A stretch of 64,000 nt of DNA from Chinchilla lanigera (GCF_000276665.1 NW_004955480.1:5656763-5720762), one strand, 5' to 3'. Shown: positions 22,842-34,890, numbered from the stretch's first letter. The notes: a model not told the origin generated them from the sequence alone. A program made the numbers and translations.

Positions 22842-22990
22842 CAGATCTAGAATATTTTAAATTTTTTCTTCTATCCTTTCACTTAGATCTGGGAGGTTGA
22901 AACATCTCAGACATGGCTGAGTGGATCTAAAGTGCATTAAAACTTTTCTTCTGACGCTTTACTTAGATCTGTGGTATTTAGATAGGAGAC
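22842..22990. repeat. Imperfect ~80-bp tandem duplication
   Basis: A block with 'attttttcttctatccttt' and 'cacttagatctgggaggtt' (22842-22900) resembles 'aaaacttttcttctgacgct' and 'ttacttagatctgtggtat' about 82 bases later. Clearly diverged; it might belong to an unidentified LTR covering about 22600-22990. Confidence 0.55.
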
Positions 22991-23391
22991 CTCACCAAAA
23001 GGACTCTTTTCAGCCTACGCAGTCTCACAGAACCAGCAGAGCCCTCTCTTTGTAAAGATGAGCAAAAAGAAAACTCAGCCATAAAAGGTAAAATGCTTCA
23101 GAAGACAGAGGAATGCGCAAACGCTCACCAGTGGATAGATTTGCAGCAAAATAGAGTATTTTGAACATATAAATTGTGTCCTTCACAAATACATAAATCA
23201 TGGCATAGGTACTCATGAAGAGACAGTTACCTAAGATCAGGAAGGAATACAACAATTAAATATATAATTGTAATTAAAAACTCCAATGTAAATGATAACT
23301 AACTATAACTAAACCCAATGTAAGAAAAATTAATCAATGACAAATGGATAAACAGATGGAAATTATACAGGATCAATAATAGATATATATA

Positions 23392-23479
23392 TATTTTTTT
23401 TCTTCCAGTACCAGGAATTGAACTCACAACCATGTGCTTGCCAGACAGGTACTGTGCTGCTGAGCTAAATCCCCAGCCT
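23392..23479 (-). repeat. ID SINE, antisense
   Basis: A T-rich start, 'ccagtaccaggaattgaact', 'gtgcttgccagacaggtact' and 'gctgctgagctaaatcccca'. Same variant family as the other ID copies here, with a few changes. Confidence 0.93.
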
Positions 23480-24297
23480 CAAAATACATATAGATAATAG
23501 ATAAGTGTGTTTAAAGATATTAAACCTCCTGTCCTGAAAGGTAACTCAAGGACCAGTAAAAATCAGTAAAAAGAAATACGCTCTCAGCTCTGCACTCAGT
23601 AATGTTATTCACATTCAAAAATAAAGGAAGAAAAATCCTGTATGCACCCATCTGAAGCAAGGAGAAAGAAAGAAGGAAGGGAGAGGAGAAATAAAAGGTA
23701 TCTTTTAACCTTCAAATAATACAAGTTCAAAAATGTCAGGGACTTACTGCAAAACCTAGGCCAGGGTCTGGCAGACAGTAAGCAATCAATAAGTAGGTTC
23801 AGTAAATTTCAGAGTTTTAAGTAGAAAATCTTGTGACCTCAGAAATCTTCAGTAAGCAAACCACCCTGATACGAGGTCCAAAGCAAGGCCAACACTTATT
23901 CAGATTTAGAAAGTATAGTTTGCTTCTGCACTTTGTGTGAAAAACAGATCTAAGTTCATGAGAGCTGGCCAGGGAATTAGTGAGTAAAATATAGATGGGA
24001 CATGTTTTCACAGTGGTTCTTAACCCCTTCTGTCTTTGTCTCCACCTGTCTGTCTTTCTGTCTGTCTGCCTTTGTGTCTCTCTTCCCCCACTTCATTAAC
24101 CGCTACACACAGGAAAATTGAAAGACAGCTCAATCAAGCACCAATTTTTTAGGGAGATGAAAACATCAATGGAATACATCGAAAATATTAGACTACTTTT
24201 CTGAAATTTCTGCATATGACTCCTTATACAATTGACTAAATGGAAAATGGACTCACTTTTAACAAAATAGGTGAATTGTGTGTGTGTGTGTGCACAT

Positions 24298-24516
24298 GTG
24301 TGCACGTGCTCATGCTTTCACACGCAGTATTAGGGATTAAATCGAAGGTCTTCTCACCAAGCTACAACCCTAAGCCCTTCTTAATTATATTTTTAACATT
24401 TGAGACGGGGTCTCACTAAGTCACTAAATTACCCAGCCTGGTCTTGAACCTGAGGTTCTCCTGGGTTGGCCAATCACAGCCCTGTGCTTACAAGCATGCA
24501 CCACCATGCCCCAATG
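24298..24516 (-). repeat. B1-dID dimeric SINE, antisense
   Basis: In this orientation an ID-like part comes first ('gtattagggattaaatcg', 'caccaagctacaacccta'), then a T-rich linker and a B1 complement ('gagacggggtctcactaagt', 'tacaagcatgcaccaccatg'). Read on the minus strand it is B1 then ID, the B1-dID arrangement known from squirrel-, dormouse- and beaver-related rodents. The (GT)n run at 24269-24301 is its decayed tail or its target. Confidence 0.8.
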
Positions 24517-24811
24517 AAGTGATTTTTTAAAAAAATGCAAGAATTCTTTACAAAGCCCATTTCTCATCAGTAACTCCTCAAAATATGGACATCAAAATAT
24601 GGAAGTATTTTGGTGTTGAAACAGCATAAAAACGAATAAAATTAGCTGTAGAGTAAGTAATCATTAAAGATGATATACTTACAGCAGATGAGAAAATACC
24701 TTATAAATGAAAGGATATATAATCATACATTAACAATATTAGTAGTGTTTTAATTAAATAATAAAGCACACATTTATTAGCACTCTGGGTTTTTCCTGAC
24801 TGTGTATTTAT

Positions 24812-24885
24812 GTATTTTTTGCAGTGCTGAGACTTAAAGACAAGGACTTTAGCATCGTAAAGACTACCACTGGCCTACGCCCACC
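24812..24885 (-). repeat. Degraded ID-type SINE, antisense
   Basis: 'ttttgcagtgctgagactta', 'aggactttagcatcg' and 'actaccactggcctacgccc' follow the antisense order of an ID element but with many changes. Likely an old copy. Confidence 0.45.
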
Positions 24886-25079
24886 CCAAACTCTTGATTT
24901 TAAATTCCAGATTATATCACCAATAATAGAGAATTAGGTTGAAAGTAGCAGGATAAACCCACACTAATGTTTCCATTTTATTTAGGATGAGTATGTGTGT
25001 ATGATTTTTAAAAGGTATTTGTTGAGTCTTTTTGATAATTTTTGAAAATCACATATCATTGACTTTAAAAAGCAGAGTG

Positions 25080-26080
25080 AACTCACAGAAAGATGCGAAC
25101 TGAACCGAGGGCTCCTACGGAGGTGCTCAGAATCCACACCCAGGGGAACGTGGGGTAACACCGGCCCTCTCCCGCACCAGATGCCGCCCTTTTGCTGCTG
25201 GCTTCGCACCACAGATTAAAGCACCTTTCACGGGGCCCCAGGAACTGAGAAACGTGTGCTACCTACCCTCGAAATTCTCATCCCAGGTGGTGGCCCTGCA
25301 AATAAAGGACTTCCTCCTCTGCTCCGGCCTATGGTCTCTGGAAGCCTGCTTCAAAGTCACTTGGCAGCTGACCTGCTGACACCTTTCCTCCCACCCACAC
25401 CTCAGGCTCACACCCACCACATTCCACCAGCCCAGGGCCATCAACAGCTGCTTTGTCCTGAGCCCGCACAGTCCACCTTGCCCTTAAAAGGCCTCTGGCT
25501 CTCCTTTTCTGTCGGAGCATTTCCGCTCCTCTGGACCCGTGATGGCCCATCCTCCGTGATTTCCACTCAGTCTGCACCAACACAGGAAAAGGTCCTTTTT
25601 CCAGAAGTGCAGGTGGACTCCCCAGCCAGCAGCCATTTACTAGATGAGGGAATCGTCCAGCCCACTAGTTCTAGTTAGGGGGTCCTCGCTGGAGGTAAAA
25701 TACACTGCCATTTGCATAGGGGGGTGTCCCAGATTCATTCGTTCTCCACACCCTCCTCTCACAACAAAGCCACCCTGTGAAAGACCAGCCCAGCAGGACT
25801 CAGAAAGGTAGCCCTGTTCCCCGTCCTGCCTCCCGCTTAGAAGTCTCCCTCCGGAGTCACCTCTCAGGCTGAAGAGGCACTGAGGGCCTGTTGAGAAGCC
25901 CCAGTGTTTGCTTTCCTCTGTTTGCTTTCACACCTTTCCTGCTTTGGGGGAGGCGATCCGGATTTGGGGTTTAAAGGAGCCCGCTTCTGAGCTCTAAGTT
26001 CCACTGAGCGGCGAAAGTAAACAGGAAGGCAGGGGCTCACAGGAGTCTTTATAACCTGTATGTTAAATTATGTCAACAGG
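25080..26080. promoter_or_regulatory. GC/CpG-richer, repeat-poor block: possible promoter region
   Basis: This kilobase has visibly more G, C and CpG than the AT-rich surroundings and holds no repeat I can identify. Near its right end it has TTTAAA (about 25970), a forkhead-like GTAAACA (26018-26024) and CTTTATAA (about 26047). It sits just upstream of a possible coding first exon at 26081. It is not dense enough in CpG to call an island by eye. Open frames on both strands (140 and 84 codons) overlap here and are probably due to GC content. Confidence 0.35.
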
Positions 26081-26137
26081 ATGCTGAGAACAAGATCTGT
26101 CGAGGAAATTCCACAACTGAATGGTGCAAACTCCAAG
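26081..26137 (+). CDS. Possible first coding exon (unrecognised)
   Basis: An ATG with A at -3 (caacaggATG) opens 19 codons, MLRTRSVEEIPQLNGANSK, ending exactly before AAG|GTACCT, a usable but not strong donor. The frame stays open past the donor for 16 codons before TAG (ends 26188). It follows the GC-rich block with TATA-like motifs at about 25970 and 26047; the nearer one is too close to leave a 5' UTR. The peptide looks like a real hydrophilic N-terminus, but I cannot assign a gene. It could equally be chance within a regulatory element. Confidence 0.25.
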
Positions 26138-26189
26138 GTACCTGAGCGGAGAGGTCTGGGTGGCATTTGCTTTGATCTAACCAGCTAGT

Positions 26190-27470
26190 TACAAGAGAGC
26201 TGGGGAGTACAGAATTTAGAGACAAAGAGAAATAAAAAATAAAATACTCCAAAGAGACGGTTGCTGAGGGGCACCAGCTTAAAGATGGAAATCAAGGCGT
26301 AGTTTCAGAGCAACAGACATCGTTTGGTTCAAATTTAGAGCTTTTGGGGGAAGTGATAGGGTTTGTCTGTAATGTCTAGGACTTTTTCTTTCCGGAAAAG
26401 GAACTAACTTCAGTCTCAGAAGAACACATCCAACTTAACAAAGAGATAGGAGGAACAAAAACACTACTTTCTCTTTTTCACCTGTTCCGAGGGACACATT
26501 CCCACGTGGGAAAGCTTCAGCTGCCCCCTTGGTCTTTCTCAGAGACATCAAAGGACGCTCAGCTAAGTTTAATAGTTTACAATTGGAATTTGTCTTTATG
26601 AAAACGTCTGGCTGTGTAATTTATGGAAATTAAGCACGCATGCATCTACATTGTGCAAGGGCGCATTCTGATACAGTAGGATTAGGCAGACGGAGACCTC
26701 CTGATACATTAATACTTTGTGTCTCAATATTAGCCAGAGAGTTGCACAGAGATTTAAAAGCCCTACTGTCCACCATAAAGGGGGGAGTTTCAAGTTTAAA
26801 CTAGATTTGCTGTTGTTTTAATGGAAGGAAGGCACCCCTTGCGTGTGTGCCGTGTTTTACCCTAAAGACCACATTGTTTTAGGGATTCCTTTTAGAGCAT
26901 TGTGCTATTCTGCACGTAGAAAGAGCTATGTTTAAATAACACTACCTTGGGGTGATTTTAATTTGCTTAAACTAGAAAGTCTAGCAGTATCTGGTAAATA
27001 CAGTGAGTGAGCAAATTCAGACTTTTCAGGGAAGCCTTGCTTTCATTTTTCCTTTCATAAACTGTTTCTCACTCTGAACTTTGCAAGTGGAAAATTTTCT
27101 TTTGGTTAAAATACCAAGTGGGCTAAGTTAGGTTGGGAAGAAATGCATTTCCTTTTCTGGACTCTGCGGGTTCTTGGAAAGAACTTCTCTGAAAGTTTTA
27201 GAAATGGAAAAGTCAGCCACAACAACAACCATAACTGGTAACAATGTGCCTAGGCATGCCCTGTGTTTCTCAGAGGCTAAGCACATGCTTTTACGTAGTT
27301 GATCAAAGCATCTTCACTTGTCTGGAAACTCAGGCCAGTTTGCCTTTCACAATATTTGGTCTCAGCTGCTCACAGCTGCCCAGGGAAGGGAGGTGCTTTC
27401 AAACAGCACCGCACATGCTGTCAGGAATCTAGCGAAATTCAGCGGGTGTCGCTTTGCCTTTCTGGAATTG
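26190..27470. other. Repeat-free stretch next to the candidate exon
   Basis: About 1.3 kb without any SINE, LINE or LTR, unusual here. It follows the GC-rich block and could be regulatory. No coding frame of note. Confidence 0.4.
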
Positions 27471-27492
27471 TAAAAAAAAAAAAAAAAAAAAA
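27471..27492. repeat. Poly-A run
   Basis: About 22 A after 'ctggaattgt'. No SINE body precedes it, so it may be an isolated homopolymer or the tail of an element too decayed to name. Confidence 0.9.
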
Positions 27493-27859
27493 GATCCCAG
27501 AGATGCTCACACTACACTTGCCGAGGACTTGGCGGTCCTGTGCTCAAAAATCACACACTTCTTGATACATGGTCCCATAATTTTTGTCAGCTAAGGGCGC
27601 TGTGGACATGCGACGTCTGAGTAAAAAGAAGAAATAGGCATTAACATTGATTATTTGGAAAGATTATGGCTATATGTCAAATAAATTTCTCAATCTGGCT
27701 TTTAAATACCTGGCTGAAATTACTAAGAAACATGGAACCCAGTGGAAAACCAGATCAGATGTGTCATATTTATAGCCACACAAATAAACACATTTCAAAT
27801 TCTATTTGTTGGAAGCTCTTTCTCTTTTGAAATAGGAAAGACCTTTTGAAATGGGAACC

Positions 27860-27873
27860 CTGCCATCTAGTGG
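27860..27873 (-). promoter_or_regulatory. CTCF-type binding motif
   Basis: CTGCCATCTAGTGG on the plus strand, so CCACTAGATGGCAG on the minus strand, fits the CTCF core consensus CCASYAGRKGGCRS at all 14 positions. It is in non-repeat DNA 1.7 kb downstream of the candidate first exon. One motif match is not proof of binding. Confidence 0.6.
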
Positions 27874-28544
27874 ACCATTCGGGTGTCACACCTCAGGTCA
27901 TTGAAATAGGTCTTTTGAGTCATTTTAGTTACAGCGCTTTAGAACTATTTTATAGATTGAGAAATTGAAGCTGGAGATTTGGAAGGTGTTTCTGGAAGGT
28001 TTACAGTGAACTAATGACAGTACTTTAATATCAAAGTTTATGGTTTCTCCATTATAATAATTCACTACTCAGTGAAAACAAGATTCATTTTATCAAATAA
28101 CATTTTTGCAATCTTTAACGGCTCACATATTAATCTATTAAAAATTTATATTATTATATCTTTAATTCCTTTCCCTAGAGGTTAAATTTAAGTGCCTCAT
28201 GAGAACGAAGAAAAGAATGACTGTTTTTTTGCTTTTGATTTTCTCTTATAAAATACATGATCCAGAAGTAAATAGTAATAATCTGGAATATTTTTATATT
28301 TCACTGAGTCTCGGAATTTTCTTTTGAACTTCCTAACTAAAGGTTGATATACTTAAAAAATCACCATAGCACTACTGTGTTAAAACATTCATTGGCACAA
28401 ATCTACATTTGAAAGGGAAATTGTAACAAACTGACAAAGAAATATTATTTGCTAGAGAAAACTAGATGAATGAAACGATACAGCTTCCTGTCCTATTAAA
28501 AAAAAAAAGCTAATGTCTAATAATAACGAGTCTCCCTAATTCAT

Positions 28545-28740
28545 CCAACAAACGCATTTTGCATCCCTGCTAGGTGACAGACACTGGGACATAACAGTAA
28601 ATGATGCATTTCTTCTCTTCAAGAGCTTTTGAGCGCCACATAAATAATCGTGCTTGTCATGGAAGATGCAGTAGAAGCCTGAACAACACGGCATGAGTGT
28701 GGCTTGGCTATGCTGGGAGGTGATCCTGGAGGTGAAATCT
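28545..28740 (+). repeat. L2 LINE 3' fragment, sense
   Basis: 'catccctgctaggtgacaga', 'cactgggacataacagtaaa' and 'tgatcctggaggtgaaatc' give the sense L2 3' order. It is followed at once by an antisense ID element, and L2-like text may continue beyond it to about 28900. Confidence 0.65.
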
Positions 28741-28833
28741 TTTTTTTTTTTTCTTTTTGGTTCTGAGGATCAAGCCTAAGGCCACCTGCATGTTAAACAG
28801 CTGCTCTGCCACTGAGCTCCATCCCGAGCCCGG
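28741..28833 (-). repeat. ID SINE, antisense, older copy
   Basis: T run, 'ggttctgaggatcaagccta' and 'gctctgccactgagctccat'. Its body differs from the GTTCCCGGTACCGG variant and is closer to the general ID consensus, suggesting an older subfamily. Inserted in or next to L2. Confidence 0.85.
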
Positions 28834-28839
28834 AATGGG

Positions 28840-30600
28840 GAAGAATCTTGATGTGATGGGGAAAAGGAATAGCTCAGCAGGACCTCAGCGAGCGTTTTGA
28901 TGTGGACATAAAGCGAGTACGTGGGGGAGTGCTCAGGCGCAGACCGAGAAGCGCTTACTCTTTACCGGAGCATCATACAGAAAAAGAAGAATTTAAGTTC
29001 TCTTCTGGAGTAATAAATATGTGTTAATTTTTAACCAAATAAATAAATACTCTTCTATCCATGGCCATCCCAATGGTGTCTACTTCTTCAGAAGCAGAAG
29101 AGGTGATCCTCTGGGGAAGGAAAAAGAGTACTGGGTTATAGACCAACAGAAAAAGGATTAGATTTGGGGTAAACTGGACGAGTTTATCTGTCCTGTGCTG
29201 TACCTATGAGGGTGAGTCTCCTGAAAGATATTATCTCATAAGCACACTGCCAGGAAAAGAATGGTTTTTTAATTTAGATGCACTTTTACCATTTTTAACA
29301 TATTTTTAAATGCGGATGAATTGTCAGAAACAGCACACCCATCTCAGCAGCACCCAGTGCTCCACTCGCTGGCTGGACTCTTGCTTATGTTTTGAACTGT
29401 ATAGAGCTGCAGTCCATAGAGTGTGTCCCTTCTCACCTGGACATGCTTTTAAAATGCCAGACCTAGCGGGACTAACGCTCATTTTTCTCCTGAATGACTG
29501 TTTCCCATCAGGGAAGTTCAGTGAGCAGCGTTCCTCAGATAAGGACACCCAAGGCTCAAATCCGAACAGCCATCCTTGGATTCCACAGACAGCGGGCAGT
29601 ACTGGCTGCCTGCACTTGTTCAAGACGTTAACGCCAGCACATACCTGCTTCCATCAGGGCCTGCGCTTGGCAAATACTTTTGCAAATATTCAGGTTATAA
29701 ATATTTTTGGCTCTGGATGTCACATACATTCTCTTCCTTTTCCTTTCCCTCTTCACCTTCTTCCTCCTTTTTTGTCATCCCTTTCACAATGTAAAACATC
29801 ACATTTGGTTTTAGAGTCATAAAAACAGGCCTCAGCTAATATCATGTCCTTTTTTGCCCACACACGTGAACCTGATGTGTCTTCTAAGTTGTCCAATCTT
29901 TGAAAATAAACCCAACCTTTCTCCTCAGCACGGGAAGAAACTGACTTTTTCCAGTCTCTGGATAAACCATTCATGGAAGGATTTTGAATCCATTTCTGGG
30001 AGCATACAGACTATCTTGGGGGTTCCTGCGTGTTCAGATTAGGTCTATGGCAATCGCCTGAAAGTCTAGAGTGCCTGACGAGGTCCAGCAGGTCTCCTGC
30101 AAGCGTTAGCTCTTCCATACCTTGATTTTCAGCTTACTTTTCCCTGGGCGGGAAGAGTCCTGCACAGAGCTGTGATTATCCAAAGATGAGGTGGGAGTAG
30201 GGAGATGATTTGCCTTTGGCTTATCCATGGGCAGTACATGGGACTGGCTCTCTGTAGCTCATGACCAAGATCAGCAACATGCAGCCTAACCCTAACCTCC
30301 CATGTCCTGAGCACCCTGAGGCTCTGGGGCAGGTCCCAGTGTCATGGAGATGCTGAAGTTCAGGGGAGGCATCTTAGACATCACTTGGTTAAACAAGTTC
30401 GTCCCTGCCTTGGAGAAGAAGCTGATGTGGTCTAGAAGCTCACAGCATATGATGGTTGATGTATGTGGATGTCAACTTGTCTCACTTACAGTGTGCAGTT
30501 GTTTGGTCAAATCCTAATGTAGGTATTTGTGTGGAGATATTCTCTAGATGTGTACGTGAGATGAAGGCCTTCCAAGCAAAATGGAGTTCAGCCTTCCAGC
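28840..30600. other. No identifiable gene; longest open frame of the window
   Basis: Mostly unique-looking DNA of moderate GC. A plus-strand frame of 170 codons (29310-29822) is the longest in the window. It begins MRMNCQKQHTHLSS, has no recognisable domain, no promoter context and overlaps a 99-codon minus frame. I treat it as chance, but it is the first to test if transcripts map here. Confidence 0.4.
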
Positions 30601-30609
30601 TGCCTTGGA

Positions 30610-30790
30610 TTCAACATGTAGCATCCACTCTTCCCCAGGCCTACAGTTGTGGGTCTGCCCTGCCTATGTCCACTGTTTTGTGAGTCAATTCCTTAAAACA
30701 TCTCCTTTTGTGCCTGTACTGTTCCTTCCACTTCTATGGAGAACTCGGCTAACACAGAGGAGTTCCTTCCTGCAGCTGTTCCCACCATTG
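30610..30790 (+). repeat. L1M 3' end, sense
   Basis: 'caggcctacagttgtgg' followed by 'gtgagtcaattccttaaaa' and 'tatggagaactcggctaac' reproduces the order of old L1M 3' untranslated ends. The 82-codon frame over it is not a gene. Confidence 0.6.
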
Positions 30791-31131
30791 CCACCTGGGA
30801 GGGAGCCCTGGGACAGCTTCTGGTCTTGAAAACCATCTTTCCATGGGAATCGTCTCATACTTGAAGGCCTTGTCTGAAATTATTCTACTCTTTTAAGTTA
30901 AGCAATCTACTCATATTCCACAGGTCTACAGGAAAACATCCACATCAAGGCAATGCTTTCGGACACCCGACACCTGTATCCTCTGGGGTTCAGTGGCTCC
31001 TGTTTCTCTCCAACCTCCTTCCTCCTCTGCATGCTCAGCTTCCTGAATGTCTGGCCCCATGCTTGGCCTTTCACCACCCTTTTGATTTAGTAATGGTACC
31101 AGAATTACACCTCTCCTTTGGCTCTTAAAGA

Positions 31132-31157
31132 TTCCTCTCTCTCTCTCTCTCTCTCAT
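31132..31157. repeat. (CT)n microsatellite
   Basis: About 12 perfect CT units. Confidence 0.95.
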
Positions 31158-32179
31158 TCACCTGCTTTTCCTAGGACAAGTAGGATTTTCCTGCCCTACC
31201 TGTAGCATCTAAGAAAATATTCATCAGAGGAAGGCAGCATTTCATCCCTTCAGTGAGTAAAAATACCTTCTATCCAAGCTTACATTGAGAATGAAATTCA
31301 ATACAACCTGTATATCACATGAAAAGTACAAAGTCAAGGAGGCTGGCACGACTGTAGTGTCATTCCATGGCTCTGAGGTCAGTATAAGAGAAAAAATGGC
31401 TCCAGATTTAGAGACCTAGAATGTCCGAGGCTCTGCCCTTCTGTGCCTGAGAGGGGTTCTGACGACCACCTGCAAGAGTTCCCTGCTCCATTTGTAGACC
31501 TCCCCCTGAATGGGAAGAGAAACCACTCATAGACCAAGAACTTCTTATGTGATGATTCCATATCCCAAACTGTAAAACCTTGAGGATTTACAAGCAATGA
31601 TGTATCTACTATCTGGACTTCAAACTGCAGTCGTGCAGAAAATGTCACAAGTTGCTCATTAGAGTGTCACTTTCACCAGCACTTCTCCAAACAAAGCGCG
31701 GCTTTCCTAGGTCTATGAGAAAACATCAGAGTCTTCAGAGAGACATTCAAAACCACCCACAGTGCGCCCTCAGTCTATTCTCCATCCTGTTTCTCTTGAC
31801 TTGTCCACACAATTTCTACTCTTTGTCTAATATGATCCATAAACACGAGCCATTTTTAACCTCCTTTCTCTGGCAGATGACTTTAACTAAACAATGGGGC
31901 AACTTCTGGGTTGCATGGTTCCTGATCATCTCTCCTTTTCAAAGGGCAATGCTGGTGCCTTCTATCCTGCAAATCCGAGACGGAACCCACAAACACAGAT
32001 ATTTGTCAAGCATGACGGTAGCTACATTTTCTTCTGCCTTGAGACCATCGCAGTCATTCTGAAATTCAATGTATTCTGAGGATCTATTGTGTAGATTTCC
32101 CTAAGTTCTAGGGAAACACACTGATAAGTCACAAAACTCTTCTCTCAAGTGAGGAATCACACATGTATGGACCCATGAT

Positions 32180-32690
32180 ACTGCTTTTGGAGACAGATAT
32201 TAGGATAACTTTTCTGGAAAATTAATGTTCAGGTAGTTAAAAACTGGAAAAAAAAAACCCATACCTCCTTCAATGGACCAATGATTAAGTAAATGGTGGG
32301 CTATCCATGCCATGAATATGACTTATCTATTAAAAGCAACAAAGTACTGGTTCATACAACAAACCACATAGGTGGATCTCAAGTGAATTATGCTAAGTGA
32401 AAAAAGCTATTCTGAAAGGCTACACTCTATATAATTTGGTTTAAAGGGCATATACTTAAGATCACATAATTATGGAGAGAGAGAAAAGATTGGTGATTGA
32501 TAGGAATTTAAGTTGCCCTAGAGTAACTTGTTCTGTTTACACTACATACTCAGAGGACTCCAGGATATTGATATGAGAAATAGAAGCTATTGATCACTTC
32601 GTATTTTGACTATGTTTGCTTTATATTTATTAGGAAAAATGCAGATGAATTACTCACAAGTACATAGAACACCCATAAATTAAAAACAAA
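32180..32690 (+). repeat. Old L1M ORF2 3' fragment, sense
   Basis: 'tacctccttcaatggaccaa', 'gaatatgacttatctattaa', 'gtgaattatgctaagtgaa' and 'tggagagagagaaaaga' follow the sense L1M order (the 'catcaacagatgaatgga' to 'aatattatgctgagtga' region). Many stops. Confidence 0.65.
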
Positions 32691-33079
32691 TCTAATTGTT
32701 AACTCCATAAAGATTAAAATGTTTTACAAGAAATGAATTCTAAGATAGATGGTTTAAATCTATGAATAATAGTTATATAATAAAGACTATTATATTTGCC
32801 AACAGTTTATGATACTTGTATAATGTCATAAACTCAGTATTGATGTGACCAATATTTGGTATAATTATACTGAGTGAATGAGAAAAGAGAATTGCTTCGT
32901 GAAATAATTAAGAGAAAGAGAAAAGTTTTATGACAATTAAAACTTTGCTTTCCTAGGGCACAAAGATGAAATATGATATAAATCTTTAAAAAGCCAAGAT
33001 GTAGCTATTAAGCTTGTTATTAAATTATAGGGTGACAAATGTTGTTAAAAAACAGCAAAACCTTTTAAAGATTTCTGCC

Positions 33080-33345
33080 TCTAAAGAAAAGAAAACCACC
33101 ATATTCATAAGTGAAATAAATCAGACCCGCATGTGTAAATACCGTATTGTCTCACTAGTGTAGGAACCTGAAAGAGTAAATAAAATCTGAAAGGTATAAT
33201 AGATATTGTGAGAGGGAAAGAAACTGTTCAAAGGGAGGGAACAACTGGGATGAGGGAAATGACCAAAGAAAGAAGAGGAAAATATATATATATACACACA
33301 CACAGAGTAACAGAGTGTCATACTACCGACTTCTATTGCTCTATT
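33080..33345 (+). repeat. Old L1 fragment, sense
   Basis: 'taagtgaaataaatcagacc' and 'aataccgtattgtctcacta' match the L1 ORF2 end ('agtgaaataagccaga', 'acaaataccgcatgattc'). Contains (TA)n(CA)n at 33280-33303. Confidence 0.65.
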
Positions 33346-34489
33346 GAAAGGAACAGTTAATGTTTAACTGTTTGATCAACCTTAAATGCCTATATTTATT
33401 TGAGTAACCAATTTGAAGATAACAATATGTACAATATGTAATACAATATTTATTGTTAATTTTTTATCACCTTGTCTGAAACTCTGTATTGCTTCTATTG
33501 TTTGGGTATTATTTTGTTTATGTCTGTTTGTTTGTTAATATGTTTTCATTCTTTATCTTTAAAAAAAAAGAAAAGAAAAGAAAACCAGACATTTTTGGTG
33601 TAAAAACTTGTAGTAGTATTTCAATCATAAACTCATTAGAATTGCTGAACTTTAAATGAATAACAATTTCTACACATAAATATGAAAAAATTGCACAATT
33701 CTGTACTGTTGAAACTAATAATGGCAACCTAGGCTAAAAAATCAAAGATAGAGAAAAATACAAATTTATAATAGAGTTGTGCCTAACAATTAGTAGTAAT
33801 ATAGAAGGGAATTACTTTAAATATTCAGGAATACATGAAACATTAAGTAAATGAGAATCCATTGATAACTTGAAGCCAGTAAAATATTTCTAAAATCCAT
33901 TACAAGCTTAGGAAATGTCACACTTTGTTAACATTAAATGACATATTTATGCATCTATGTATAAACAGAGAAAAGAGAGTTGAACGAAACAATAGTTTAA
34001 CAGTCTCACAGTAAATCCTGTGATTTGTTTCCATATTGTTCAGTGCATTCTGGAAAATTTTCTAACAGCTGTAAGACTTCATAAACACAAAAATTTTTCA
34101 AAAATTGTTTCTCAAAAGCAAATGAGTATATCCTACTTAATAAATATTGTATATTGGTTATGAATTAAGTTAGTTGGATTCAGTGACAACCTCCGGAGTC
34201 CACAGGCAGGAATCATGTCTGACGATTACACTGGCAACAGCCCAGGCTCAAATCCTCAGTAACATTTGCCAAGTTACTTGGCAATCCAGAAGCAATTCTA
34301 GGTGCAGATTCCTGAAAAACCACGTAGCTAGGGCTCATAGCTCCCAGAAGGTAAAATTTCATGTGACTATATCAATACCATGCCTTCACTATAAGGGAAC
34401 ATTGTATTCTAAACTACAGACCTAATGCTTTGCTTCATCTATGTTTTAAAAATATTTTTCAAATTAGTCTTGCTCATTTTCTGGTGAAG

Positions 34490-34885
34490 CTTAGAGCAGC
34501 TCTCATCAGACTACCTAATAACCACAGGAAATAGTTGGGCAGTATGCTAATTTACCGATCGTGTATAACATCAATTGTGTGTGATAGAGCAGGACAAGTT
34601 TGGATACGGAAAAGCTCCAGGAAAAACATCATCAGAGAGCAGTGACAGCGCACTTGACCTACTCTTAACAAAGCAATTAACATCAAGTTTGCAGAGTGCT
34701 GTGTACGCAGGAGGCCCGACTGGCGAAAAGGGATGTGATCAATTTTCAAACCTTAAACAAGGCTCGGGGCACCTCCTCAGCTTTTGGAGTCAGAATCGCG
34801 CTTTGATTGGATTAGAGGAAGCACAGATGCTCAATAATCAGGGTAGCTGGGACAAAAAGGCTGATAGGATTCCTTACCAAGAATA
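34490..34885. other. Candidate conserved non-coding element
   Basis: This stretch has no repeat signature, is richer in CpG than its surroundings and is dense in developmental-type motifs: an octamer-like ATGCTAAT (34543-34550), a TCF/LEF-like CTTTGATTGG (34801-34810) and TGATTGGAT-type repeats. A 103-codon plus-strand frame (34575-34886) spans it, but I see no domain and no splice pattern. It could be an enhancer; only alignment can tell. Confidence 0.3.
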
Positions 34886-34890
34886 AAGCC

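Noticed and set aside
25256..25678. 140-codon proline-rich frame in the GC-rich block
   Set aside because: GC-rich DNA has few stops; the frame overlaps minus-strand frames and shows no family features.
26047..26055. CTTTATAA as the TATA box of the 26081 exon
   Set aside because: It lies only about 30 bases before the ATG, leaving almost no 5' UTR; the TTTAAA near 25970 would fit better, if either is used.
29310..29822. 170-codon open frame, the longest in the window
   Set aside because: No domain, signal or promoter context, overlaps another long frame on the opposite strand, and lies in unique DNA of moderate GC where such frames arise by chance.
31652..32062. 136-codon frame
   Set aside because: No recognised motif, and a shadow frame overlaps it; no splice or promoter context.
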